NCBI GenBank assembly: GCA_963844865.1
Contig: CAWJPY010000012.1
Location: forward strand, 186,001-250,000
Origin: CAWJPY01 sp963844865
GTDB lineage: Bacteria; Acidobacteriota; Thermoanaerobaculia; Thermoanaerobaculales; Sulfomarinibacteraceae
DNA: 64,000 nucleotides
Reading direction: 5' to 3'
In this document: positions 51,034 to 59,816 of the stretch, in pieces
How the letters are laid out: every line of letters starts with the position of its first letter
How positions within the stretch are numbered: position 1 is the first letter of the stretch
Translations under genes and position numbers: made by a program
The notes under the pieces: generated by a model
What the model saw: only the letters and a program-made list of their open reading frames with translations
Database searches by the model: none
Told to the model about the DNA's origin: nothing

Positions 51034-51065
51034 TTGACAAGAACTCCGCCCTCGGCAGTCTTGTG
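51034..51065 (+). promoter_or_regulatory. Possible promoter and operator of the sigma-factor operon
   Basis: In the 336-bp gap between the divergent hydrolase and sigma-factor genes, TTGACA (51034-51039) starts a near-inverted repeat: ACAAGAACT (from 51037) pairs with AGTCTTGT (ending at 51065) with one bulged base. It lies about 50-80 bp before the chosen start ATG 51117. No good -10 box follows. Either a sigma-70-type -35 or a repressor site is possible; evidence is weak. The rest of 50781-51116 holds no gene. Confidence 0.35.
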
Positions 51066-51116
51066 GACATGGGAGTGAAGAGCGAGACTCTGGGCACTGC
51101 CGAGGTGGGAGCGTCG

Positions 51117-51668
51117 ATGAGGAGTTCAGTCAGCGGTGGACGCGACGACGCGCTGTCGTCGGCTCTCCAGAGCGTGGCGGGCGGACGCCTGGAGGCGCTC
51201 GAGGAGGTCTGGCGGCTCTGCGGCGACGACCTGTACCGGCTCGCACTGTGGCGGACCGGGTCGTCGGCGGACGCCGAGGACGCGGTGCAGGAGGTCTTCC
51301 TGCGCCTCGCCCGCGGCGGCCGGCGGCTGGGCACGGTCCGCAGTCCCCTCGCCTACCTGCTGCGCATGGCCCACAACGCCGCGGTCGACACCAGGTCCCG
51401 CCACCACCGGGAGACGCCTTGGGAGGATCCGGAGCTCGTGGTGTCCGAGGGGCTGGATGCCGCGATCGATGGCCGCACCGCCAGCCGCCTCTTGCTCCAG
51501 CTTCCGGCCGGGCAGCGGGAGGCGGTGTTCTTGCGGCAGTTCGTCGGCCTGACGTTCCGCGAGATCGGCGCCGTGTGCGAGGTGTCGCTGTACACGGCGG
51601 CGAGCCGCCATCGTCTCGCCATCCGTCGCCTCCGGAACCTGATGGGAGTCCACGATGAGCCGCGATGA
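51117..51668 (+). CDS. ECF-family RNA polymerase sigma factor
   Basis: 183 residues. Region 2 (ALEEVWRLCGDDLYRLALWRTGSSADAEDAVQEVFLRLARGG, including the -10-recognising SPLAYLLRMAHNAAVDTRSRHHRE) and region 4 (LLLQLPAGQREAVFLRQFVGLTFREIGAVCEVSLYTAASRHRLAIRRLRNLM) are both present. ATG 51117 follows GGGAG; a longer frame from 50946 exists. It overlaps the next gene (51655) by 14 bases, the usual layout for an ECF sigma and its anti-sigma. Confidence 0.92.
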   Translation: MRSSVSGGRDDALSSALQSVAGGRLEALEEVWRLCGDDLYRLALWRTGSSADAEDAVQEVFLRLARGGRRLGTVRSPLAYLLRMAHNAAVDTRSRHHRETPWEDPELVVSEGLDAAIDGRTASRLLLQLPAGQREAVFLRQFVGLTFREIGAVCEVSLYTAASRHRLAIRRLRNLMGVHDEPR

Positions 51669-52093
51669 CCATGATCTGCTTGCGGGGTTGAGACCCGCAG
51701 GACCGCCTCCCGGGCTCGGGCGGCGCGTGCTCGCGGGTGCGCTGGAGAGTCGTGCGCCGCGGGCGCGGCGGCTGGAGGACCGGCTGTGGAACAGCCGCGG
51801 GGCGCGACTGGGATGGCTGGCGGCCTGCGTCGCCCTCCTGGCCCTCAACCTGCTGCTGCCGGGGCCCGGGCGGACGAGCGCCCGGCCCGCGCCGCGTCGC
51901 GGACGGCGCCTCCGCGGCGCCGCCGGTGGGGAGTGGAGAGCAGACAGGTCGCGCAGCGTCGCCGCGGTGGTCCGACCAGCGCACGCTGCTGTGCCGGCTG
52001 CTCGGTGATTGTGATTCCGGTGCGAGCTCCCCCGTCCACGGGGCGCCCCGCCGGCCGACGGACGGCGCGCCGCGCCGGGGAGGAGAGGCATGA
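51655..52093 (+). CDS. Putative anti-sigma factor, membrane-anchored, one frame break
   Basis: Begins MSRDDHDLLAGLRPAGPPPGLGRRVLAG; one transmembrane helix (LGWLAACVALLALNLLLPG, about 52-70). The frame appears to change near 51897: with one extra C removed, the tail RVADGASAAPPVGSGEQ runs to a TGA at 52091-52093 that overlaps the next ATG (52090) by four bases. In the unshifted frame it ends at 52008. Size and position suit an anti-sigma factor holding the ECF sigma at the membrane; no zinc-binding ZAS motif is seen, so this is inference. Confidence 0.55.
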
Positions 52094-53359
52094 ACATGAC
52101 GGGCAAGCTGTGGTTTCGGAGGGCGGTCATCGGTGGGGCGGCCGTGCTGCTGCTCGGCCTGGGCGCCGTGTCGGCGGTGCGCCTCGTCGGCGGAACGGGG
52201 ATGTCGGCTGCGGCCTCGTACGACCTCACCGACCTCGCGCCCAGTCGACTTCGAGAAGCCGCCCATCCCGGATCAGGAGAACGCCGCCGCCTGGCTCCAG
52301 ACCGGCGCCGCCGCGGTGAAGCGCTCCGACGAGGAGAAGCGGTCGCTGGCCGACGGGAACCTCCTGCCCTACGAGGAGTGGCCGGCGGACCTGCAGGGGG
52401 CCGTGCGGGCGTCGCTCGATCACCACCGCGAAGGACTGGACATGCTGCACAGGGCAGCGGGTCTCGAGCGGTCGAGCTACGGCATCCGCTACTCGGAAGG
52501 AGAGCAGGCGCGGCTCCCCGAGCTCCTGGATCTCCTCGACGCGGCGCGGCTGCTCCAGCTCGAGGCCAGGGTGGCGCTGGCCGACGGTCGTCGGGACGAG
52601 ACCCTGACCGCCCTGGCCACCATGGATCGTCTGGGCAGGACCCTCGGCGACGAGAGCACGCTGATCACGGCGCTGGTGGGCATCGCCTGCGAGCGCATGC
52701 AGCTCATCACCGCCGCCGAGGTGGTCGCATCCGGGCAGCCCTGGGTCGCCGATCATGACGTCCTGGGGCGGCTCGCGCGGTCCGCGGCCGATGCCGACGG
52801 AGCGGAGATGATCGGTCGGATCTTCGATGCCTGGACGGCGGTGATGGAGCAGCACCTGAACCACGTGCCGGTCGAGCGGACGGCGGAGGATGACAACCTC
52901 GAGGAGAGCCTGCGCGGTGTGAGCAGGGCGGTGGTGGCGGACACCCGCGCCGAGCTGCTGCGGCGCCTGGCCACGCCCTTCGGTCAGGACCCGGACGGGC
53001 TCGCTGCCGACGCTCCCGGCACCCTCCTCGACAGCCGGTTGCGGGGCTCCTTCGCCGACATGGAGAGCTTCATCAAGACCATCGGACGGCTGCAGTCGGT
53101 GGAGGCGCAGCGGCAGCTCGTGCGGGCCGCCGTCGCCCTGCGGCGCGAGGGCCTGGACCAGGGGTCCTACCCTGTGCGGCGGCCCTCCATCGCAGACCTG
53201 ACCCACCCGGATCCCTTCACCGGTCGGCCGCTCCTCTACCAACCCCAGCCGGACGGCTCCCTGGTGCTCGCCCTGGACGGCGGGGTCGAGCTGATGCAGC
53301 AGATCATCCTGGAGTCGGCGGCGAAGACGGTGGTGCCCATCCACCTGCCGGCTCCATAG
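52090..53359 (+). CDS. Membrane-anchored hypothetical protein, one frame break
   Basis: About 422 residues after removing one extra base near 52242, where TDLAP.VDFEKPPIPDQENAAAW is split. An N-terminal membrane helix (AVIGGAAVLLLGLGAVSAVRLVG) is followed by an all-helical exported domain (LELLDLLDAARLLQLEARVALADGR, CERMQLITAAEVVASGQPWV). The C-terminal HPDPFTGRPLLYQPQPDGSLVLAL matches a motif frequent in uncharacterised anchored proteins of Planctomycetota and Acidobacteriota. Last gene of the sigma-factor operon. Without correction the first frame ends about 52 codons in. Confidence 0.7.
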
Positions 53360-53457
53360 CTCGCTTGAGGAGCCGGCGCCGAGGACCGGTGCCGATGGCC
53401 GCCCAGCCCGTGCCGACGGCGGGCGGCGGCCTGTCGCGGGTCGACGCGCCGCAGGCC

Positions 53458-53488
53458 TTGACAGAGGGAGCTTCGCGCCCCATGTTAT
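53458..53488 (+). promoter_or_regulatory. Probable promoter of the PadR operon
   Basis: A perfect TTGACA (53458-53463) is followed 19 bases later by TGTTAT (53483-53488), a fair -10. Transcription would begin near 53495, directly at the repeated ATCGATATAT operator, leaving a leader of about 24 nt before the PadR start codon. The spacing is slightly long, so it may be a weak, regulated promoter. Confidence 0.5.
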
Positions 53489-53495
53489 GTAGCGG

Positions 53496-53524
53496 ATCGA
53501 TATATTGAGCATCGATATATGAGC
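53496..53524. promoter_or_regulatory. Operator candidate: ATCGATATAT direct repeats over the padR start
   Basis: ATCGATATATTGAGC (53496-53510) is followed directly by ATCGATATATGAGC (53511-53524). Each contains the palindromes ATCGAT and ATATAT, giving an AT-rich island in GC-rich DNA. The second copy contains the padR start codon at 53519. PadR proteins bind AT-rich palindromes, often their own promoter, so autorepression at the start of the transcript is likely. The ATG has no Shine-Dalgarno, so the message may be leaderless or near so. Confidence 0.65.
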
Positions 53525-53911
53525 GAACCGCCCCTTCATGGAATCCCGGACCTCGCCGAGCCCGCCACGAGGCTCGAGCTGGACACCCAGGGCCTGGCCA
53601 GGAGCTGCCACGAGGCCATGATCCTCGCCGCTCTGGTGGACGAGCCGCGGCACGGGTACCAGCTCGCCCTGGAGATCGAGGAGCGCAGCGGAGGCACCTT
53701 CCGCTTCAACCACGGGACCCTCTACCCGATCCTCCACAAGCTGGAGGCGGACGGTTTCATCGAAGGGACCTGGACCGCGTCCACCGGCAAGCGACGCCGC
53801 CGCCAGTACCGGCTGACGGCCGCCGGCCGCGAGCACTTCGTCGCCCTGCGCGGCGCGTGGGAGACCTTCGTCGCCGCGCTCTTCGAGGTCATCGGGAGGA
53901 ACCAGCCATGA
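53519..53911 (+). CDS. PadR-family transcriptional regulator
   Basis: 130 residues. Winged helix-turn-helix: ARSCHEAMILAALVDEPRHGYQLALEIEERSGGTFRFNHGTLYPILHKLEADGFIEGTW, followed by RRQYRLTAAGREHF, which are diagnostic of PadR. Subfamily members bind DNA as dimers and respond to small molecules. The start ATG 53519 lies in the operator repeats. It overlaps the next gene by four bases (ATGA), a frequent layout in which PadR controls a membrane protein and itself. Confidence 0.93.
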   Translation: MSEPPLHGIPDLAEPATRLELDTQGLARSCHEAMILAALVDEPRHGYQLALEIEERSGGTFRFNHGTLYPILHKLEADGFIEGTWTASTGKRRRRQYRLTAAGREHFVALRGAWETFVAALFEVIGRNQP

Positions 53912-54639
53912 GCCGATTCAACGAGTTCCTGCATCGCACCGGAGAGCGCATGGCCCTGCCGAAGGCCACGCGCGGCCTCATCCTGGTGGAGATCGCGTCG
54001 GACCTGGAGGACCTCTTCCACTTCTACCTCCAGCAGGGCCTGAGCGAGGAGGACGCCGCGTCCCGGGCGGAGGAGAAGGTGGACATGTCCGACGAGGCAC
54101 TCGCCGAGCTGGTGCGGGTGCACTCGGAGGTCCGGAGCTGGACGGAGCGCATCGGCCTGGGAGCGCAGGCCTCCCTGGAATATATCGCCATGACCCTGCT
54201 GGTGCTCTTCTTCGTGGCTGCCGCCGTGCTGTCGGCCGACGGGCGCGTCCTGATCTACCTCACGGGGTTCGTCTGGCCGATCTTCGCGATCCTGCTCCTG
54301 CTGGTGGCGACCTTCGCTGTGCAGATGGCGAGCTTCTCGGACCACCCGCACCCGCGGCGGCTGCGAGAGCAGCTCGCCACGCCGTTGTTCCTGGGAGCCG
54401 GGAGCGTGGTGGTCGGCTTCCTGAGTGCCGGCATCCAGCTCTACCAGGCCCTCATGGGGATGGCGGCCGATCCGCCTCATGCGGGCATCCTGTTCAGCGC
54501 GGCCGTGCTCGGCAGCACCGCGACGGTGGTGTGCTCGCTGCTGGTGGCGTTGATCGCAGGCTTTCTGTGGTTCGTCCTCGCGGGGAGGGTCGCACGGTTC
54601 GAGGAAGCCGTGGCCGAGAGGCTGTGGGAGGTGAAGTGA
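53908..54639 (+). CDS. PadR-linked multi-spanning membrane protein
   Basis: 243 residues. An N-terminal soluble part (about 1-70; MALPKATRGLILVEIASDLEDLFHFYLQQGLSEEDAASRAEEKVD, the HAAS-like region found next to PadR genes) precedes four membrane helices (about 95-115, 118-140, 165-185, 205-228). No channel or enzyme motif is recognised. ATG 53908 overlaps padR; the stop TGA overlaps the next ATG (TGATG). Function is unknown; membrane-associated partner of the PadR system is inferred from context. Confidence 0.8.
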   Translation: MSRFNEFLHRTGERMALPKATRGLILVEIASDLEDLFHFYLQQGLSEEDAASRAEEKVDMSDEALAELVRVHSEVRSWTERIGLGAQASLEYIAMTLLVLFFVAAAVLSADGRVLIYLTGFVWPIFAILLLLVATFAVQMASFSDHPHPRRLREQLATPLFLGAGSVVVGFLSAGIQLYQALMGMAADPPHAGILFSAAVLGSTATVVCSLLVALIAGFLWFVLAGRVARFEEAVAERLWEVK

Positions 54640-55041
54640 TGTCACCGGTCAAGGTGTTCATGCAGGGCGGGCTCCTGATGTTCCCCCTGGTGTTCATCCT
54701 GTGTGTGATCCTCGGCATCGCGTGCCTCGGGGCGTGGCGCCTGCTCGTGCCCACCCGGAGCCGGCTGGCGGGGGTCCAGCGCTCCCTCGACCGGCTGCTG
54801 ATGTGGGGCGGGCTCGCGGTCATCATCGGCCTGCTGGGGTCGGCGGTGGGCTACCACAAGGTCATGGCCGTCCTGACGGCGCACCGCGTGCTCAGCCCGA
54901 GGGCGCTCTGGATCGGGACCGCGGAGGGCATGGTGTCCACCCTCGCCGGGGCTGGTGATACTGATCATCGCCGGATTGCTGTGGTTCCTCCTGCGCGCCC
55001 GATATCACAGGGTCCGCCGGCCCGGGATCGAGCAGCCGTGA
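54639..55041 (+). CDS. MotA/TolQ/ExbB-like membrane protein, one frame break
   Basis: About 134 residues: MSPVKVFMQGGLLMFPLVFILCVILGIACLG (helix 1), GLAVIIGLLGSAVGYHKVMAVL (helix 2), and LWIGTAEGMVSTLAG leading to LVILIIAGLLWFLLRARYHR (helix 3), stop at 55039-55041. The GLLMFPLV and GTAEGM motifs recall MotA/ExbB proton-channel subunits, but it is shorter than these. The frame break at about 54948 is one extra G in a GGGG run; without it the third helix is intact. No ExbD/TolR partner follows. Confidence 0.65.
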
Positions 55042-55096
55042 AGGCCGGTGCGCGTGTCCTAGGTCGGCGCAGGCGGGCTCGCCAAGGAGGGTCGTG

Positions 55097-55696
55097 ATGC
55101 GGCTCCGACACGGGATGTGGATGGTCGGCGCGGTCCTGTGGACGCTGGGGCCGACCTTCGGGTGCCACAACGCTCCCCAGGAGCTCCCGGTGGTCGTGTC
55201 CACCGCGGCGGACGGCGCTCGTCTCCAGTGGCGGGATCCGGAGGGGCCGCTGCGGGGGGAGGTGCCCTGGGTGCTGCGCACCGACGTCATGGGCCCGGAC
55301 ACCGTCCTGGTGGTGGAGACGCCCGCCGGCGACCAGTGCGCGCGCGAGGTCTCGTTCCGGGTCCTCGCGGCCGGCACGACGGAGTACACGGTCATCCTGA
55401 CCAGCAACCTCGAGGGCAGGGTGGCGTGGCGCGTCACCTACAGCGACGACAAGAGGATGAAGCTCTTCACCTGCGAGCCCCGGACCGCCGGAAGCGACCG
55501 GCGGGAGTGCCTGCGCGGCGGCATCCCCAAGCCCCTCTTTGGAGAGCTGGTCGGGGGGTTCTCAGCCCAGCTCGTCGGGGGCGCCGCCGCGGCCGACGTG
55601 CGGACGGTGCGCTTCGAGCGTGCCTTCCCCTGCTCCGCTCCCACCTCCGACATTGCCGGCGAGGCGGTCGATGAAGGCGCGTCGCGCGCACCGTGA
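55097..55696 (+). CDS. Putative lipoprotein
   Basis: 199 residues. A leader with a lipobox (LWTLGPTFGCHN) is followed by a beta-rich domain (VVVSTAADGARLQWRDPEGPLRGEVPWVL) and many charged strands. Its C-terminal FPCSAP suggests a disulfide. I do not recognise the family. ATG 55097 has AAGGAGG six bases upstream. It is 55 bp after the MotA-like gene and likely part of the PadR operon. Confidence 0.7.
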   Translation: MRLRHGMWMVGAVLWTLGPTFGCHNAPQELPVVVSTAADGARLQWRDPEGPLRGEVPWVLRTDVMGPDTVLVVETPAGDQCAREVSFRVLAAGTTEYTVILTSNLEGRVAWRVTYSDDKRMKLFTCEPRTAGSDRRECLRGGIPKPLFGELVGGFSAQLVGGAAAADVRTVRFERAFPCSAPTSDIAGEAVDEGASRAP

Positions 55697-55833
55697 CGCC
55701 TCGACCCCTCGTACCCTGCGCGGCGGAACCCAGGCCGGCCGTGTCATGCCCGGTCGCGTGGGGATTCGTCGTGGAGCCGGCGCGCCCTCGCGCCGTTGGC
55801 CACTGACCCACCGCGATCGAGAGCACCCGGCTC

Positions 55834-56764
55834 TCAGAAGGCGCCGCCGAGCCACGCGACGAGGTCGTCCAGGACCTCGTCGCGGTTGGTCTCGTTGAAC
55901 ACCTCGTGCCGCGCACCCTCGTAGAAGCGGTGGGACACGTCGCTCAGGCCCGCGCGGCGATAGCGCTCCAGCAGGCGCGTCACGCCTTTGGTGAAGTTGC
56001 CGACCGGGTCCCGCTCGCCGGCCAGGACCAGCAGCGGCAGGTCCTCGCGGACGCGCGCGGACGTTTCCCTGCTGCCCAGGTGCGCGAGCGCATCCAGGAG
56101 ATCGATCCACATCTGGGTGGTGACCACGAAGCCGCACCGCGGGTCCTGCACGTAGGCGTCCACCTCCTCCTCGTCCCGGGAGAGCCAGTCGAAGTCGGTG
56201 CGGTTGGGCGCGAAGGCCCGGTTGTAGGCGCCGAAGGACAGGGCCGTCGAGCAGGCGGCTGCGGCCGCGCCGGCCGAGGCGCAGCCGCTCCAGGCGCGCG
56301 ACCAGCCTCCCGACGGCGGTGAGGAGGCCGCCGCCGACGTTGGTCCCCGACAGGACGGCGGCGTCCCAGGCGCCGGGCCGGCGCGCCAGCTCGTCCTGGG
56401 CGAGGAACGAGCCCATGCTGTGGCCGAGAAGGCATCTGGGCACGTCCGGCAGCCGGCTCCTGACGTGCTCGTCGAGGAGCACCAGGTCCCCCAGCAGCAG
56501 CTCCCAGCCGCCCCGGTCCGCCAGGTGCCCGAGGTCCGCAGCGGAGGCGGCGGTGCGGCCGTGGCCCCGGTGGTCGTCGGCCCACACCTCGAAGCCCGCC
56601 GCGGTCAGGCGGTCGGCGACGCCGGCGTAGCGGCCGGCGTGCTCGGCCATGCCGTGGGCGATCTGGACCGTCCCCCTGGGCGGTCCCTCGTCGTCTGGGG
56701 ACCAGTGGTAGACGAAGATCCTGGCCCCATCGGGGGCATCCAGCCACAGCTCCTCGTTCCTCAT
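55834..56764 (-). CDS. Alpha/beta hydrolase, monoacylglycerol-lipase type, one frame break
   Basis: Hydrolase_4 family: MRNEELWLDAPDGARIFVYHW, GTVQIAHGMAEHAGRYAGVADRLTAAGFEVWADDHRGHGRT, nucleophile Ser in CLLGHSMGSFLAQ, then after a frame change near 56245 the text LSFGAYNRAFAPN and MDAYVQDPRCGFVVTTQMWIDLLDAL, LVLAGERDPVGNFTKGV (catalytic Asp) and FYEGARHEVFNETNRDEVLDDLVAWL (catalytic His). One extra C explains the break; the corrected protein is about 309 residues, normal for lysophospholipase/monoacylglycerol lipase. No leader, so it acts inside the cell. Confidence 0.85.
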
Positions 56765-56926
56765 GCCGCCAGGGTACCAGGAAGGCGCACCCCAGGCTCA
56801 TCACGGTCGGGGCTGGACCGCTGACGGGGACGGGTCGCGACTCCGCCGCGGCCGCCGTGCTCCCTGTGAAGCAGCGGCGGCGGCGCAGTCTTCACGGCGT
56901 CCATGAAGGTGGGCCCCCGGGGCCTT

Positions 56927-58327
56927 CTATGGAGTCCACCCAGGGTCGGGTCCCGCACCGATCTCAGGCGCGGCGGGATCGTTGCCGCCGTCCGTCCGGT
57001 CCGCGGGAGCCCCGAGGGGGAGAGTGAGCGTCGCCTCGCAGCCCCGGCGATCCGGCCGGTCCCGGACGGTGACCGCGCCGCCGTGGGCCTCGGCGATCTG
57101 CCGGCACAGGAAGAGGCCGATGCCCGAGCCCGTGGGTTTGGTGGTGAAGAAGGGCACGAAGAGGTTTGCAGAGGGGGGCAGGCCGGGTCCCTCGTCGAGC
57201 ACCGACACCACCACCGACCCGCCCTCCGTCAGCCAGCTCATGGCGACCTCGCCTCCCGTCTCCAGGCTGGCCTCCACCGCATTGCGGACGAGGTTGATCA
57301 GGGCCTGCTCGATGTGGTCCTGATCAACCGTAATGACCACTGACGGACCCTCCCTGATCTTTACCGCCATGCGGGTTTCCAGCGCGGCGACGCGACGGAC
57401 GACCTCGCCGAGGTCGATGGGCGCCGGCGTCGGGTCCGGCATCTTGGCGAGCCGCGAGCAGTCGTTCATGAAGCGGGCGAGGGCCTCGGCGCGTCCCGAG
57501 ATCACGTCCAGGCCGCGGCTGACGTCGGCGCGCCAGTCCTCGGGGAGCGGGTCCTGATCGAGCAGCCGGTCCATGCTGCTCGCCAATGACTTGATGGGCG
57601 CCAGCGAGTTGTTGAGCTCGTGGCCGATGACGCGGATCAATCGCTTCCAGGCGGTAAGCTCCTCGGCGCGGAGGGCGCGGCTGACATCGGACAGCACCAC
57701 CAGGTGATGGGGGCGGCCGTGCTGGCGGAAGGTCCCTCGGCGCATTTCCCAGGTCCGGTCGCCGCCGCTCAGCCCCAACCGCACCGTCCGCGCCGGCTCG
57801 CCGGTGAGGCAGGTCGCGAGGCCGAGGTCGCGAGCATCCCTGCCCACCAGCTCGTCGCTGCCGCCCAGCAGGCGCGCCGCGGAGGCGTTGACCTGGCGCA
57901 GACGGTGCGAGCTGTCGAAGGCGAGCACGGCGACGTCGATCTCGCCCATCACCTTGCGCACCAGGGAGGTGGCCTCCAGGTCGTCCACCCGTTGCCGCCG
58001 CAGGGTCGCCGACAGGGCGTTGAGCTCGGCGATGACCTCGCCCAGCGGGTCCGTGCGATGGCGCTCGCGGAGCCGGAAGGAGTAGTCGCCCTCGCGGAGA
58101 GCGGACAGCAGGTTGGACAGGGTGCGCAGATGGTACTGCCAGCGGCCGTTGACGAAGAGGGCGACGCCGAGCCACGTCGCCACGATGAGCACGGCCAGGG
58201 CCCTCTCGAGTGTGGGGTCCAGGGTGTCCGTCTTCACCAGCAGGTACACGCTGAGTGCGACCGCCGGCAGGCCGCTGATGAGCACCAGGAGGGCGAGCTG
58301 TCTGTGGAGCGCCGGCCGTGCGGTCAC
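56927..58327 (-). CDS. NtrB-like sensor histidine kinase
   Basis: 466 residues from GTG 58327, which overlaps the response-regulator stop by four bases (GTGA). Two membrane helices (LALLVLISGLPAVALSVYLL, LAVLIVATWLGVALFVNG) flank a very short loop, then HAMP (LRTLSNLLSALREGDYSFRL), PAS (ATSLVRKVMGEIDVAVLAFDSSHRLRQVNASAARLLGG), the HisKA domain with phospho-His in RVIGHELNNSLAPIKSL, and the ATPase with NLVRNAVEAS, DEGPGLP and FVPFFTTKPTGSGIGLFLCRQIAEAHGG. It should phosphorylate the NtrC-type regulator encoded upstream. The ABC exporter genes lie just before both. Confidence 0.93.
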   Translation of the reverse strand: MTARPALHRQLALLVLISGLPAVALSVYLLVKTDTLDPTLERALAVLIVATWLGVALFVNGRWQYHLRTLSNLLSALREGDYSFRLRERHRTDPLGEVIAELNALSATLRRQRVDDLEATSLVRKVMGEIDVAVLAFDSSHRLRQVNASAARLLGGSDELVGRDARDLGLATCLTGEPARTVRLGLSGGDRTWEMRRGTFRQHGRPHHLVVLSDVSRALRAEELTAWKRLIRVIGHELNNSLAPIKSLASSMDRLLDQDPLPEDWRADVSRGLDVISGRAEALARFMNDCSRLAKMPDPTPAPIDLGEVVRRVAALETRMAVKIREGPSVVITVDQDHIEQALINLVRNAVEASLETGGEVAMSWLTEGGSVVVSVLDEGPGLPPSANLFVPFFTTKPTGSGIGLFLCRQIAEAHGGAVTVRDRPDRRGCEATLTLPLGAPADRTDGGNDPAAPEIGAGPDPGWTP

Positions 58328-59695
58328 AGCCGGTGCTTCTCGAGGCGCCGGTAGAGGGCGCTGCGGCTCAGCCCGAGCGCCTCTGCGGTCTTGCTCACGT
58401 TGCCGTCGAAGCGTCGCATCGCCTTGTCGATCAAGGTCCGCTCCACCTCCTCGAGGCTCATCTCGTCGATGCCCCGGCCGCCTCCGGGGCCGGCGTCGTC
58501 GAGACCGAGGTGATCGGCCCGGATGAGCTCGCCGCGTGGACATCAGGACGGCGCGTTCCACCACGTGTGCCAGCTCGCGCACGTTGCCGGGCCATCGGTG
58601 GCGGCGCAGCGTGGTCATGGCGGGCTCGTCGAAACCGGTGATGGCCCTGCGATAGCGCTCGGCGATGCGGCCCAGGAAGTGCATGGCGAGGACGGGGATG
58701 TCCTCCGGGCGGTCGCGAAGCGGGGGGAGCCGGATCTCCACCGTGTTGAGGCGGAACAGCAGGTCCTCCCGGAAGCGGCCGTGGCTCACCTCGAGGGCGA
58801 GGTCGGCGTTGGTGGCCGACAGGATCCGGGCGTCCACCGTGCGGGTCTTCGACGACCCGATGCGCTCCAGCTCGCCGGTCTCCAGGGTCCGCAGCAGCTT
58901 GCCCTGCTGATCGAAGGGCACGTTGGCAATCTCGTCCAGGAAGAGGGTGCCGCCGTCGGCCATCTCGAAGCGTCCGATCCGATCGCCCTTGGCGTCGGTG
59001 AAAGCGCCCTTCACGTGTCCGAACAGCTCGCTGGCGAAAACGCCCTCGGGCAAACCGCCCACGTTGACGGTGATCAGGGGGCGCTGGCTCCGCTCTGACG
59101 CCGCATGGAGGCGCCGCGCGACCACCTCCTTGCCGGTCCCGTGCTCGCCCGTGATGAGCACGTTGGCGTCGGAGGGGCCGACCCGGGCGATGAGCTCCAG
59201 GACCGGCTCCATGGCGGGCGAGGTGGCGATCAGGGGCGGGCTCCCCTCGTCCCTGAGGAGGGTGTTCTCGGCCTCGAGTCGCTGGCCCCTCCGGAGCGCC
59301 CGGCACAGCTCCACCTGGGTGCGCAGGATCGACAGGAGACGCTCGTTGTCCCACGGCTTCTCCACGAAGTCGCGAGCTCCGGCGCGCATCGCCTGGACCG
59401 CGATCTCGACGCTCCCCCAGGCGGTCATGACCACCACGGGAAGGGTGCCGTCGAGGGCGTGCAGGCGGCTCAGCAGCTCGATGCCCTCCGCGCCCGAGGT
59501 GGTATCGCGGGCGTAGTTGAGGTCGATGAGCGCGGCGTCGAAGTCATGGTCCGAGATGGCGCGGATGACACGCTCCGGGGTGTCGGCAGTCTCCACCAGA
59601 TAGCCCTCGGGCTTGAGCAGGAGCCGGAGCGACTCCAGCACGTCGGCCTGGTCGTCGGCGATCAGGATGCGTGGGCGGGTCTCGTTCGCCGTCAC
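58324..59695 (-). CDS. NtrC-family sigma-54 response regulator, one frame break
   Basis: Receiver (phosphoacceptor Asp58 in AALIDLNYARD), AAA+ domain with Walker A GEHGTGKE, loop GAFTDA instead of GAFTGA, Walker B GGTLFLDEIANV, sensor ARILSATNADL, and WPGNVRELAHVVERAVLMSTR. Near 58525 the frame changes: removing one extra C gives GELIRADHLGL, DEMSLEEVERTLIDKAMRRFDGNVSKTAEALGLSRSALYRRLEKHRL and TGA at 58326-58324, the Fis-type DNA-binding helix. Uncorrected, the frame runs straight into the kinase gene and yields a false 922-residue fusion. Start is GTG 59695. Confidence 0.87.
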
Positions 59696-59816
59696 CTCGT
59701 CCTCGTTCGGGTCGATCCTACCGCAGTGTGCGGGCGACGCGATGCTCCGCCCCCGGCAGAGGAGGAAGCTCCCCCGTCAGCTCCCGGCACCGCCGGTTGA
59801 AGGGTGACATCCGGCG

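Noticed and set aside
56927..59695. A single 922-residue regulator-kinase hybrid protein
   Set aside because: The two halves are separate genes joined only by a one-base break near 58525. The corrected frame gives a proper DNA-binding domain and stop that overlaps the kinase GTG.
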